NCBI GenBank assembly: GCA_017534535.1
Contig: JAFXVZ010000019.1
Location: 124,001-188,000, forward strand
Length of the DNA stretch: 64,000 nucleotides
Direction of reading: 5' to 3'
Source of the DNA: Bacteroidaceae bacterium
Lineage (GTDB): Bacteria; Bacteroidota; Bacteroidia; Bacteroidales; Bacteroidaceae
Shown: positions 7,385 to 15,939 of the stretch, piece after piece
How positions within the stretch are numbered: position 1 is the first letter of the stretch
Layout of the letters: the number at the start of each line of letters is the position of its first letter
Notes under the pieces: generated by a model
The model's database searches: none
What the model saw: only the letters and a program-made list of their open reading frames with translations
What the model was told of the DNA's origin: nothing
Position numbers and translations under genes: made by a program

Positions 7385-8443
7385 TCAGCTATTCTTACGA
7401 TAGCTCCTTACAGCCCAAGCAGCCATAAAAAAGCCGATGGCGAGGAGGGCTAATATCTGGTGATAGATGCTATGGAAATCACCTCCTCGGATAAAGACGG
7501 TGCGGATGGCATCCACAAAATAGTGCATGGGATTGATGTAAGTAGTCAAATATGCCCATGATGGCATAGAACGCGTTGGGGTGAAAAGTCCACTGAGCAA
7601 CATCATACATACCACGAAAAACCACATGACGAAGATGGCTTGCTGCATGGTATCACTGTAATTGGAGACAATGAGTCCGAAAGAGCTCCAGAATAATGCC
7701 AAAAGCATAGCAATGAGATAAACCAACAGCAAATTACCTTGACAAGTAATACCATAGATGAGCCAAGCCAGCAAGAAGCAAACAGACATGACAAAAAGAG
7801 CTATGAGCCAATAAGGTATCAGCTTGGCCAAGATAAACTCCCACTTCTTGACAGGGGTGACATTCATCTGCTCGATGGTACCCGCTTCTTTCTCACCCAC
7901 AATGTTGAGCGCAGGGAGGAAGCCACAAAGCATCATCATCAGGATGGCCATCAAGGCAGGAATCATGAATACCTTGTAATTCTGATTCTTGTTGTAGAGC
8001 GAAAGGACAGAAGCTCCTTCCACTTGATTCACTATCTGCGAAAGATAGGCAGAGCCCATAGAGCCTTTGGTGCCATTCACGGCATTGGCGGCTATGAGAA
8101 CCTGAGGCATCTGACCATTCATCATGTCTTTCTCATAATTAGGAGGGATAACCAGCACCACATCGGCTTGGGTGTGCTCTATCTCATTCAAGGCTTCCGA
8201 ATAAGAGGCCTTCTGGCCATTGAAAATGAAGTAATTGCTAGCCTCAACCTTATGAACCAATTGCTGAGAGAGTGTACTATGATCGTTATCAACAATATCC
8301 ACCACAATGTTTTTGACCTCCATATTCATCACCCAAGGCATGACACACATAATCATGATGGGGAACATCACGATGAGACGAGGTAGGAAACTATTACGCC
8401 TAATCTGCAAGAACTCTTTATGTATGAGATATTTCAGTGTCAT
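7385..8443 (-). CDS. ABC-2 type transporter permease (second permease of efflux operon)
   Basis: A 352-residue ABC-2 membrane permease of the YhhJ/YbhR type. The ATG at 8443 (MTLKYLIHKEFLQIRRN) is preferred over an in-frame TTG at 8452. The N-terminal cytoplasmic elbow is followed by helix 1, a large extracytoplasmic domain (about residues 45-170), then five C-terminal helices with the family signature GEKEAGTIEQMNVTPVKKWEFILAKLIPYW. It starts one base after the stop of the preceding permease, so the pair is likely translationally coupled and forms a heterodimeric channel. It is the last gene of the TolC-HlyD-ATPase-permease-permease operon and ends beside the palindrome array. Confidence 0.92.
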   Translation of the reverse strand: MTLKYLIHKEFLQIRRNSFLPRLIVMFPIMIMCVMPWVMNMEVKNIVVDIVDNDHSTLSQQLVHKVEASNYFIFNGQKASYSEALNEIEHTQADVVLVIPPNYEKDMMNGQMPQVLIAANAVNGTKGSMGSAYLSQIVNQVEGASVLSLYNKNQNYKVFMIPALMAILMMMLCGFLPALNIVGEKEAGTIEQMNVTPVKKWEFILAKLIPYWLIALFVMSVCFLLAWLIYGITCQGNLLLVYLIAMLLALFWSSFGLIVSNYSDTMQQAIFVMWFFVVCMMLLSGLFTPTRSMPSWAYLTTYINPMHYFVDAIRTVFIRGGDFHSIYHQILALLAIGFFMAAWAVRSYRKNS

Positions 8444-8444
8444 A

Positions 8445-9524
8445 TCATTCAAGTCTTTGTTTGAACTTAGCTAACGCCAATCCTAACAGGACAATGGTGA
8501 ATCCAAGCAGGATGAACAACTCTCTAGCAACCTCCTGAATGCCTACACCCATGATCATTAGCTTACGCATAGCCTGGATGTAATAACGAGGAGGGATAAC
8601 CGCAGATACCCATTGCAGAATCTGGGGCATGCTCTCAACAGGAAAGAGCATACCTGAAAGCATGACAATAGGCAGCAATAACACCATAGCCGACATCAGC
8701 AAGGCCACCAACTGGGTTTGCGCTATGTTCGAGATAAGCATTCCCAAAGAAAGTGCCAACACAATATATATAGTAGATGTCAGATAGATCCACAGGATGG
8801 AACCCTGCAAGGGAACATCCAACACAAAGCGAGCCATCAATAAGATGCAAGTGAGGATGAAGAAAGCCAATACCAAGTAAGGGATGACCTTGGAGATAAT
8901 GATCATCAGGGGCTTGACGGGTGAAACCAGCAACACTTCCATAGTGCCACGCTCCTTCTCACGCACAATGGAAATAGAGGTCATCATGGCACATACCAGC
9001 ATCAGCAACATGCCCATGATGGCAGGAACAAAGTTGTAGGCACTCTTCATCTGTGGGTTATAAAGCATCTTAAGATTGACAACACTTCCAGGCACCTTTA
9101 TGATAGAAGAGGAGTTTGCCAACAGGGTTTGCTGGGCATAAGAAGTCCATTGCTGTGCCATATTGGGGTCACTACCATCCACCATCAGTTGGATGCCAGA
9201 ACCTTTAGATGCATAATCTGCTTCAAATACAATCGCCATATCCGCCTGCTGATTTCTAATCAAGCGTTCTGCCTCTTGGGGCGTGGAAACGGTGGAAACA
9301 ATATTAAAGTATTCAGAAGCACTGAGTTTTTGCACAGCTTGTTGCGTAGCATAATCTGCATTGGCATTTACCACAACAGTCCGCACATTCTTCACATCAG
9401 TCGTGATGGCAAAGCCAAAGAGCAGCATCAGCACAATAGGCATGCCGAACAATATCAACATGGTACGCCTATCTCGCAAGATGTGCTTCGTTTCCTTCAA
9501 TATGAATGACAAGAACAACTTCAT
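8445..9524 (-). CDS. ABC-2 type transporter permease (first permease of efflux operon)
   Basis: A 359-residue protein starting at the ATG at 9524 (MKLFLSFILKETKHILRDRR), four bases after the ATPase stop. The longer open frame upstream overlaps the ATPase and is rejected. It has the same layout as the next gene: one N-terminal helix, a periplasmic domain of about 130 residues, then REKERGTMEVLLVSPVKPL and five helices. This is the usual permease of YbhFSR/YhiI-like exporters, which push drugs or lipophilic compounds out through a TolC channel. The substrate cannot be predicted. Confidence 0.92.
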   Translation of the reverse strand: MKLFLSFILKETKHILRDRRTMLILFGMPIVLMLLFGFAITTDVKNVRTVVVNANADYATQQAVQKLSASEYFNIVSTVSTPQEAERLIRNQQADMAIVFEADYASKGSGIQLMVDGSDPNMAQQWTSYAQQTLLANSSSIIKVPGSVVNLKMLYNPQMKSAYNFVPAIMGMLLMLVCAMMTSISIVREKERGTMEVLLVSPVKPLMIIISKVIPYLVLAFFILTCILLMARFVLDVPLQGSILWIYLTSTIYIVLALSLGMLISNIAQTQLVALLMSAMVLLLPIVMLSGMLFPVESMPQILQWVSAVIPPRYYIQAMRKLMIMGVGIQEVARELFILLGFTIVLLGLALAKFKQRLE

Positions 9525-9528
9525 GGCA

Positions 9529-10995
9529 CTAATCTCCCGATCTTTTTGCCTGACGAGCCAGGTAGGTAAACACATGATCCATATCGGGTTGGTTATATTT
9601 CTTCTTCAAGGCTTCAGGAGTATCCATAGCCTTGATTTTACCATCCACCATGATGGAGATACGATCACAATAGTCAGCTTCATCCATGTAGTGAGTGGTC
9701 ACAAACACCGTGATGCCTCGCTTGGAAGCATCATAAATCAGTTCCCAGAATTGACGACGAGTAGCAGGATCCACACCTCCAGTTGGTTCATCCAGAAATA
9801 CCACGCCAGGTTCATGGAAAATACTAACTGAGAACGCCAATTTCTGTTTCCAACCCAAAGGCAGAGATGCTACAATATCGTCTTTATGTTCAGAAAAATG
9901 TAACTTTTCAAGCAACTCATCTGTCTTTCGCCGAATGTCCTCATCGCTCATACCATAAATGCCAGCAAAGAGCCGGATATTTTCAGCGATGGTCAGATCC
10001 TCATAGAGTGAGAACTTCTGGCTCATATAGCCAATGTTCTTCTTGATGTCTTCATATTGGGTACTTATATCGAAACCCACTACAGTACCACTTCCACTGG
10101 TGGGTTGGGAAAGACCTGTAAGCATACGCATAGCTGTTGTCTTACCTGCTCCATTTGCACCCAAGAAGCCGAAGATCTCACCTCTTTTTACAGAGAAGCT
10201 GATGTCATCGACGGCATGGAAACTACCAAAAGCCTTTACCAAATGGGAAACTTCAATCACATTCTCATCTTTTACTTCCTCAGTCTTTTCTTGTTGGATG
10301 CCAGGAGGATTGAAGATATCCTTGAATTGGTCAAGAATCACCTCAGGTTTATCAACGCCTCTTACTTGCCCATGATCTAAAAAAGCAACACGTTCACAAC
10401 ATCTTACTTCATCGAGATAAGGTGTGGAAGCTATGATAGTGATGCCACGCTCTTTCAAGGAGGCCAGCATCTCCCAAAACTCCTTGCGACTTACTGGGTC
10501 AACACCAGTAGTGGGTTCGTCGAGAAAGAGTACACTGGGACTATGTACCAAGGCACATGATAGTGCCAACTTCTGCTTCATACCACCAGACAGGACTCCT
10601 GCCTTGCGGTCCTTGAAACGCTCTATCTGTGAGTAAATGGCCTTGATGGAGTCATATCCCTCTTCGATGGTAGTCTCAAATAAGGTAGCAAAAAACTTCA
10701 GGTTTTCCTCAACGGTAAGGTCTTGATAAAGTGAGAATTTACCAGGCATATAGCCTACCCGTTTGCGTATCTCTTTCATCTGATTTACGGTATCAAAGCC
10801 ATTGACCTTCAAACTACCACTTTCAGGTAACAATAAGGTGGTAAGCAAGCGATAAAGCGTGGTCTTTCCTGCTCCATCAGGACCAATCAAACCAAACACC
10901 TCGCCTGGTTTTACGGAAAAAGACACATCATCGAGTGCCTTAACCCTACCGAAACTCTTCGAAACCTTATTTACCTCTATCGCGTTCATAATCAT
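9529..10995 (-). CDS. ABC transporter ATP-binding protein, two fused nucleotide-binding domains
   Basis: A 488-residue cytoplasmic ATPase with two complete ABC domains. The first has Walker A GPDGAGKTT, signature LSGGMKQK and Walker B VLFLDEPTTG. The second has Walker A GANGAGKTT, a changed signature (ASLPLGWKQK, lacking the usual LSGGQ) and Walker B VVFLDEPTGG. The double-domain form matches YbhF-type exporters, which work with two ABC-2 permeases. The ATG at 10995 overlaps the stop of the HlyD gene as ATGA, favouring coupling; an ATG at 10989 is an alternative. The degenerate second signature suggests that one of the two ATP sites is weak, as in many heterodimeric ABC exporters. Confidence 0.93.
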   Translation of the reverse strand: MIMNAIEVNKVSKSFGRVKALDDVSFSVKPGEVFGLIGPDGAGKTTLYRLLTTLLLPESGSLKVNGFDTVNQMKEIRKRVGYMPGKFSLYQDLTVEENLKFFATLFETTIEEGYDSIKAIYSQIERFKDRKAGVLSGGMKQKLALSCALVHSPSVLFLDEPTTGVDPVSRKEFWEMLASLKERGITIIASTPYLDEVRCCERVAFLDHGQVRGVDKPEVILDQFKDIFNPPGIQQEKTEEVKDENVIEVSHLVKAFGSFHAVDDISFSVKRGEIFGFLGANGAGKTTAMRMLTGLSQPTSGSGTVVGFDISTQYEDIKKNIGYMSQKFSLYEDLTIAENIRLFAGIYGMSDEDIRRKTDELLEKLHFSEHKDDIVASLPLGWKQKLAFSVSIFHEPGVVFLDEPTGGVDPATRRQFWELIYDASKRGITVFVTTHYMDEADYCDRISIMVDGKIKAMDTPEALKKKYNQPDMDHVFTYLARQAKRSGD

Positions 10996-11888
10996 CAATC
11001 GCCAATCAAAACCTCTCCATACATGCCAATCTTGATAAAGCCATCGTTCTTCACGGCAATCTTCACTGCATATACTAAGTCGGCACGCTCATCTTTCGTC
11101 AGGATAGTCTTTGGAGTAAACTCTGAACGCTCTGAAATCCAGGTTACCGTACCCTGATATTCTTTGCGGTCGCCACCCCCAAAGTCGGCAAACACCTTCA
11201 CACCCTGCCCAATCTTGACATTTGAGAGTTGAGCAGAGGTAACATAAGCCCGAAGGTACATATTCTCTATATCTGCCATCTTGAATAAGGGCTTACCGAT
11301 GGTGGCGAACTCACCAGCTTCCATATATTTATTCAGTACAGTTCCACTGATAGGAGTTATAATGTGACATTTCTGTAATTGGTCGAGCACCTGAAGGCGC
11401 TGAATATCAGTAGCACTCACCTGGCTATTCAGGCTTTGAGTAGTGTTATTCAAGGAAGAAATCTGAGCCTCCAATTGCTTACGCAACACATTCACGGCAC
11501 TAAGGGCATCATCTACTTGCTTCTGGGTAGCAGCCTTGTCATTGAACAAAGCTTCGAAACGCCTTTGTTCCATCTCTGCTTTTTCCAATTGTTGACGAGT
11601 AGCAGCAATCTGTTTGGTCAAATCAGGACGCTGGTTAGCAATGCTCTCTTTAGTTGCCCCCAAAGCTCTTGCCTGTAATGCTAATTGCACTGTATCAATA
11701 AGCCCTACCTGTTGCAAGGCTTCCAGCTTCATGCCTTCAGTAATGTTAAAACTCAGCAAACGACCATTCTGCTCAGCAGATACCGTTATTTCCGTTGCTT
11801 CAAAAGTTCCTGTAGCATCATAGTCATTCTTGTTTCCACTACATGCAGTCATTATAATGAATAATGAAAAGAATAATTTATTGCTCAT
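10995..11888 (-). CDS. HlyD-family periplasmic adaptor, probable lipoprotein
   Basis: A 297-residue membrane-fusion protein. The N-terminus MSNKLFFSLFIIMTACSG carries a lipobox-like MTAC, so it is probably lipidated and tethered to a membrane. A split biotinyl-lipoyl domain (ATEITVSAEQNGRLLSFN and later IITPISGTVLNKYMEAGEF) encloses a long coiled-coil hairpin (about residues 70-165, rich in Q, E, K and A). A beta-barrel part ends in GMYGEVLIGD. Such adaptors bridge ABC-2 permeases and TolC. It lies 11 bp downstream of the tolC-like gene and overlaps the ATPase gene. Confidence 0.9.
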   Translation of the reverse strand: MSNKLFFSLFIIMTACSGNKNDYDATGTFEATEITVSAEQNGRLLSFNITEGMKLEALQQVGLIDTVQLALQARALGATKESIANQRPDLTKQIAATRQQLEKAEMEQRRFEALFNDKAATQKQVDDALSAVNVLRKQLEAQISSLNNTTQSLNSQVSATDIQRLQVLDQLQKCHIITPISGTVLNKYMEAGEFATIGKPLFKMADIENMYLRAYVTSAQLSNVKIGQGVKVFADFGGGDRKEYQGTVTWISERSEFTPKTILTKDERADLVYAVKIAVKNDGFIKIGMYGEVLIGD

Positions 11889-11899
11889 AATCTTATCTC

Positions 11900-13177
11900 C
11901 TAATTTCCTAAAGTGTTTTTCAAATTCTCTATCTGTTGTAACATCATTATCTCATGGGTAGCAAACTCTATCCTGGCCTGGTTTTCACGATTTATTTCCT
12001 GCAAAAGGGCATTGGTATCGATAATCCCATGAGCCAACTTCGATTCTGCCGCTTTTCTTACTTCTTCTCGAAGGTTAACAATGTTGGTATCATCTTCCAT
12101 CAATTGGCGATATTTGTCTATCTCCTCATTTTGTTGCACTTGTTGCAGGTTGTTGTTGAAGAGGAAAGTTTCACGAGCATTTTCGGTCTGTTGGCGTTGC
12201 AGTTGTAGCTTTGCTTTTTCACCCTTATTGGTGTAGAATTGTGACATATTCCAAGTGAGGCGAGCACCAATCATGCCGTTCAATGACCATTTGCGGCTGA
12301 ACATGTCTTCAAAAGTGTTATAACCAGGATAGCCATAATAACCTTGGGCAAAGAGACTCATTCGGGGTAGCAGACTTGTGTCTAACAACTTCTCCTTTGC
12401 ATCAGCAAGGCGTAATTGTGTGTCGAGGAGCCTCAACTCTGGACGATTGTTTCCATTAGTAATTACACTATTCAATGGTTTGCTCACTTGCTGTATTTCA
12501 TCCATCCCACACATTAATGCAAGCGTACGACATAAACTATTACGGGTGGCATTCAACTCCGTACGTTGCTGACGAGCCTTTAGTTGCTCAGCCTTCATAC
12601 TACTCACATCACTCTCCATTGCCAAACCATTGATGAACATAGAATTGAGTTTGGTTAGATTAGACTCCAACAACGTTTGAAAATCATCGTTTACTTTCAG
12701 GCGCTCATCGGTAAGTAGAATAGAAAAATAAAGATCGTTCACCCTTTGGCGTATAGCATATAAATCCACCTCATTCTGTGCTGACTGAACATCACCTTGC
12801 AACCTTGCAACCTCGCGTTGGCTACTGATGCTACCACCATCAAATATTGTTTGGTTGATATCAACACCCACACGATACTGACTTTTGCTCAGTCCTTTCA
12901 ACTCTTGTCCTGTTTGCGCAAACACCCCCTTCATAGCTTCAGGGAAACTCATCACATCGCTTTGTATGGTGGCTTGGGCAGTAGCAGAAATCTGTGGAAG
13001 CCATCCCTTACTGATGTTCTCCAAGGTATAGCCAGTGGTATGCTCTATCAAGCCATACCGCTTGATAAGTGGATAATTCTCCTGTGCTAAACGCTGACAT
13101 TCATCGAGCGTCATCGTTTGTGCCCACAAGGAAAGCGGACATAGCAAGAGGATGATTAGTACCTTTAATGGTTTCAT
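11900..13177 (-). CDS. TolC-family outer-membrane efflux protein
   Basis: A 425-residue exported protein with signal peptide MKPLKVLIILLLCPLSLWAQ. It has the internal repeat of TolC proteins: two halves that are mostly long helices (LDECQRLAQENYPLIKRYG in the first, PELRLLDTQLRLADAKEKLL in the second), with strand segments between them. It should form the trimeric outer-membrane exit duct for the adaptor and ABC permeases encoded downstream. It is the first gene of a five-gene operon that diverges from an AraC-type regulator. Confidence 0.92.
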   Translation of the reverse strand: MKPLKVLIILLLCPLSLWAQTMTLDECQRLAQENYPLIKRYGLIEHTTGYTLENISKGWLPQISATAQATIQSDVMSFPEAMKGVFAQTGQELKGLSKSQYRVGVDINQTIFDGGSISSQREVARLQGDVQSAQNEVDLYAIRQRVNDLYFSILLTDERLKVNDDFQTLLESNLTKLNSMFINGLAMESDVSSMKAEQLKARQQRTELNATRNSLCRTLALMCGMDEIQQVSKPLNSVITNGNNRPELRLLDTQLRLADAKEKLLDTSLLPRMSLFAQGYYGYPGYNTFEDMFSRKWSLNGMIGARLTWNMSQFYTNKGEKAKLQLQRQQTENARETFLFNNNLQQVQQNEEIDKYRQLMEDDTNIVNLREEVRKAAESKLAHGIIDTNALLQEINRENQARIEFATHEIMMLQQIENLKNTLGN

Positions 13178-13202
13178 ATTTTATTTGTTTTTGTTTCTGT
13201 TG

Positions 13203-13210
13203 CAAATTTA
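13203..13210 (-). promoter_or_regulatory. -7 box (TAAATTTG) of the efflux operon
   Basis: On the minus strand TAAATTTG fits the Bacteroides TAnnTTTG -7 consensus. It predicts a start about 19 bases upstream of the tolC ATG. No good -33 TTTG is found at 19 bp; an ATTG sits at 22 bp. Confidence 0.45.
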
Positions 13211-13298
13211 AGAACAAAAAAAGAGATTTTGACAATCAAAAACCATCAATCTATGTCCTTTTTGTAAGATTCCCTTTATATACCTCAAACTTTTTTAT

Positions 13299-13306
13299 TA
13301 ATTTCG
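13299..13306 (+). promoter_or_regulatory. Possible -7 box (TAATTTCG) of the araC-type gene
   Basis: TAATTTCG is one base off TAnnTTTG and lies 29 bp before the chosen ATG at 13336, supporting that start over the long upstream frame. The -33 region is weak. Confidence 0.3.
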
Positions 13307-13335
13307 TGGCATCTTATATAAAAAATGATGTATTT

Positions 13336-14232
13336 ATGGATCGGAAGGAACTGAAACATTATGACTTTGAGACTTTGTACCAACTATTGGGAACGAAGAC
13401 CCCTGATCACGCCATGCTGACAGATAATGTAGCCATGCTGATGGATGGGAGAAAAGACAAGATAGATAAAGTGTTGCCTCTACAAACTCCTGTTTTATTA
13501 GAGGAGGTACGCGTTGGCATTATCCGAAAGGGTGAAGCCGACTATGTTGTCAACCTGATGCCCTACAAATTTAAAGAGGGGACAGTTGTTTTTCTCAATC
13601 GAGGTACTATTATACAAATAAATCAAGTCAGCGATGATTTTGAAATGGCTGGCATGGCATTAAGTGACTATCTACTGACAGCTTCATTTACCAATCGTCA
13701 GGATAATCCTTTGCTGAACGATTATCCTGCATTATTCATCTCTGTTGAGTATGCTGAAATGGAGGTAATAGAACATTTATTTCAGGCAGCGTGGCAGATG
13801 ATGCACCAGACAGACTATAGCCGTGACTCCGTAGGTAACATATTCGGTGCCCTGTTACATTACATCAACCATTTAAACCTCAGACACAAACACCTTCCTC
13901 AAAAACCTTTGAGCCATAGCCGTGAGGTCTTTAACCAATTCATCGGTTTAATTAATAAGCATAGTCATCAAGAGCGTCAATTGGATTTCTATTCTAATTT
14001 GCTCTGTCTTTCAGAACGTTATTTAGGTACGCTTATCAAGCAAGAGAGTGGCATGACGGCCAAAGAATGGATAGATAAGGCGGTGATTACTGATGCGCAG
14101 GTGTTACTCAAGCATACGGACAAAACAATAGCTGAGATCAGCAATGAATTAAACTTTGCCAATCCCAGCTTCTTTTGCAAATATTTCCGGAGACTTATGG
14201 GATTTTCACCCCAAGAATACAGGAAAAAATAG
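13336..14232 (+). CDS. AraC-family transcriptional regulator
   Basis: A 298-residue protein starting MDRKELKHYDFETLY. The frame is open further upstream to 13168 but that part is AT-rich and contains the promoter region, so it is not used. Residues 1-180 form an AraC-type ligand/dimerisation domain (VNLMPYKFKEGTVVFLNRGT is cupin-like). Residues about 195-298 hold the double helix-turn-helix: LSERYLGTLIKQESGMT and IAEISNELNFANPSFFCKYF, ending GFSPQEYRKK. It diverges from the efflux operon across 158 bp, so control of that operon is the natural inference. The ligand is unknown. Confidence 0.9.
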   Translation: MDRKELKHYDFETLYQLLGTKTPDHAMLTDNVAMLMDGRKDKIDKVLPLQTPVLLEEVRVGIIRKGEADYVVNLMPYKFKEGTVVFLNRGTIIQINQVSDDFEMAGMALSDYLLTASFTNRQDNPLLNDYPALFISVEYAEMEVIEHLFQAAWQMMHQTDYSRDSVGNIFGALLHYINHLNLRHKHLPQKPLSHSREVFNQFIGLINKHSHQERQLDFYSNLLCLSERYLGTLIKQESGMTAKEWIDKAVITDAQVLLKHTDKTIAEISNELNFANPSFFCKYFRRLMGFSPQEYRKK

Positions 14233-14249
14233 TTTCGTACACTTAACTA

Positions 14250-14828
14250 TCAATAGTTTTCCTTCTTAACTTCAAAGTAAGCCTGTGGATGCTTGCATGC
14301 CGGACACTCCTCTGGAGCTTCCTTACCTACATGGATGTAGCCACAATTACGGCATTGCCAAACCACCTCATCGTCCTTAGCAAACACCTTAGCTGCTTCG
14401 ATGTTCTTCACAAAAGCGAAATAACGTTCTTCATGACCCTTCTCGGCAATAGCGATGCGACGATACATCTCAGCAATCTCAGGGAAACCTTCTGCATCAG
14501 CTACCTCTGCAAAATGCGGATAAGCCTCTGCCCACTCCTCATGCTCACCAGCTACAGCTGCTTGCAGATTGTCGATGGTTTTGCCAATTACACCAGCAGG
14601 GAATGAAGCAGTAATCTCCACATTACCACCTTCTAAATATTTGAACATACGTTTAGCATGTTCTTTCTCCTGTTCAGCCGTTTCCAAAAAAATAGCAGCT
14701 ATCTGCTCGAAACCCTCTTTCTTTGCGGCACTTGCAAAGAATGTATAGCGATTGCGAGCCTGACTCTCACCTGCAAATGAAGTCAGCAGATTCTTCTCTG
14801 TTTGTGTGCCTTTTACACTTTTTGCCAT
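14250..14828 (-). CDS. rbr: Rubrerythrin
   Basis: A 192-residue cytoplasmic non-haem iron protein that reduces hydrogen peroxide in anaerobes. The N-terminal ferritin-like four-helix bundle has the expected E-x6-Y and E-x2-H ligands (FAGESQARNRYTFFA, ETAEQEKEHAKRMFKYLE, later IAIAEKGHEERY). The C-terminal rubredoxin-like domain has CRNCGYIHVG and CPACKHPQ. The start MAKSVKG at 14828 is chosen over an upstream M three codons earlier. It converges with the araC-type gene with only 17 bp between them. The gene is divergent from an exported nuclease, with overlapping promoters. Confidence 0.96.
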   Translation of the reverse strand: MAKSVKGTQTEKNLLTSFAGESQARNRYTFFASAAKKEGFEQIAAIFLETAEQEKEHAKRMFKYLEGGNVEITASFPAGVIGKTIDNLQAAVAGEHEEWAEAYPHFAEVADAEGFPEIAEMYRRIAIAEKGHEERYFAFVKNIEAAKVFAKDDEVVWQCRNCGYIHVGKEAPEECPACKHPQAYFEVKKENY

Positions 14829-14856
14829 AGTATTCAAAAATTAGTTAGTTCTACAG

Positions 14857-14888
14857 TTCGCAAATATAATTCTTTTTATTTACTTTTG
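14857..14888 (+). promoter_or_regulatory. Promoter of the nuclease gene (TTCG-20 bp-TACTTTTG)
   Basis: The -33-like TTCG (14857-14860) and the -7 TACTTTTG (14881-14888) are 20 bp apart. This predicts a start just downstream and a leader of about 15 bases before the ATG at 14908. Confidence 0.5.
14861..14868 (-). promoter_or_regulatory. -7 box (TATATTTG) of rubrerythrin
   Basis: TATATTTG on the minus strand matches TAnnTTTG and gives a leader of about 27 bases before the rbr ATG. It lies inside the spacer of the divergent nuclease promoter, so the two promoters overlap and RNA polymerase could not occupy both at once. Confidence 0.5.
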
Positions 14889-14907
14889 CGTCATAAATAG
14901 AAAAAAT

Positions 14908-15855
14908 ATGGGTAAGAAAAAGAAAAAGAACACCACTAAATATGCAGGGTCGGCCTTTGCGGTTATTTTAGCAGCTCTGCTCTCGTATTTTCCCATCAGT
15001 CAGAAGCTGAACAATAAAAACGTTGCGAATGAGCTTCCTAAGCAGGAGGTAGTGGTGGAAAACAACCAACAGACTGAAACGGAAATTAACTTCCAAGAAG
15101 CTACTTCACAAACGGACACAAGGCATATAGACATAAACGAGGCCGAAACGGTTATCCGAACTGTAAACTTGGAGATTCCTGCTAAACTAAAAGACAGGTC
15201 TGAAAAGATTATGAGGCGAAGCAACTATACTGTATCTTATAATCGCAACTGGAACTTACCCAATTGGGTGGCTTGGGAGTTGAACAAAAACGAGACTAAG
15301 GGTAAAAACAATCGAAATGAGGAGTTTACCTCAGATCCCGAATTGCCCAAAGTCAACCAAGTAGAGCCTTGGGATTATTCTGGTTCTGGCTATGATAGAG
15401 GGCATATGTGTCCTGCTGGCGACAATCATTTTGATGCCAAAGCTATGAATGAGTCATTCTATATGAGCAATATCTGTCCTCAAAACCATGAACTGAATAC
15501 AGGCAAATGGAATGACCTGGAGATTGCTTGCAGACGTTGGGCTAATAAATATGGTGAGGTTTATATTGTCTGTGGACCCATCATCGATAAGCGAAAGGGA
15601 AAAAGAATAGGCAAAGAACACGACATCATTGTACCAGAACAGTTCTTTAAAGTAATTCTAATAACCAGTACCAAACCAGCGAGAGCCATAGGTTATATCT
15701 TCGAAAACAACGGTTCTGATCGTCCTTATAAAGCATATTCCATCGATGAAATCGAGCAAAAAACGGGTATGGATTTTTTCCCAAATTTGCCTGATAACAT
15801 TGAAGACATTGTAGAAAGCCGTTATGAAGTAAGCGATTGGAGATGGTATAATTAA
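14908..15855 (+). CDS. Membrane-anchored DNA/RNA non-specific endonuclease (NUC family)
   Basis: A 315-residue protein. After a lysine-rich start (MGKKKKKNTTK) there is one hydrophobic helix (residues about 12-30) that would be an uncleaved anchor, then a variable linker rich in N, Q, T and E (to about residue 90). The Serratia-nuclease-like beta-beta-alpha-metal domain follows. Its active site is the DRGH motif (D163-H166 in YDRGHMCPAGDNH) with the metal-binding asparagine in MSNICPQNHELNTGKWNDLE. It should act outside the inner membrane on nucleic acid, for nutrient use or DNA processing. No cognate inhibitor gene is next to it, which argues against a toxin role. Confidence 0.9.
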   Translation: MGKKKKKNTTKYAGSAFAVILAALLSYFPISQKLNNKNVANELPKQEVVVENNQQTETEINFQEATSQTDTRHIDINEAETVIRTVNLEIPAKLKDRSEKIMRRSNYTVSYNRNWNLPNWVAWELNKNETKGKNNRNEEFTSDPELPKVNQVEPWDYSGSGYDRGHMCPAGDNHFDAKAMNESFYMSNICPQNHELNTGKWNDLEIACRRWANKYGEVYIVCGPIIDKRKGKRIGKEHDIIVPEQFFKVILITSTKPARAIGYIFENNGSDRPYKAYSIDEIEQKTGMDFFPNLPDNIEDIVESRYEVSDWRWYN

Positions 15856-15907
15856 GAAACTCAGAACTTTTTAGGTAGAAAATGGTAATCGTTTGCAAAA
15901 AATTGCT

Positions 15908-15915
15908 TACCTTTG
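15908..15915 (+). promoter_or_regulatory. -7 box (TACCTTTG) of the PAP2-barrel gene
   Basis: TACCTTTG fits TAnnTTTG exactly and leaves a leader of about 20 bases before the ATG at 15940. A TTTG at 15892-15895 is only 12 bp upstream, too close for a normal -33 box. Confidence 0.45.
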
Positions 15916-15939
15916 TGAAAAATTATAAAATGTGACTTT

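Noticed and set aside
7739..8386. A 215-codon open frame opposite the second ABC permease
   Set aside because: It is rich in His, Arg and Asp as expected from the reverse of a membrane protein gene; the permease frame is clearly the real one.
13168..13335. A longer N-terminus for the AraC regulator from 13168
   Set aside because: The extra 56 codons are AT-rich, cover the promoter region between divergent genes, and resemble no AraC N-terminus.
14908..15855. The nuclease as a toxin of an interbacterial system
   Set aside because: It has an N-terminal anchor, no secretion-adaptor domain and no neighbouring immunity gene.
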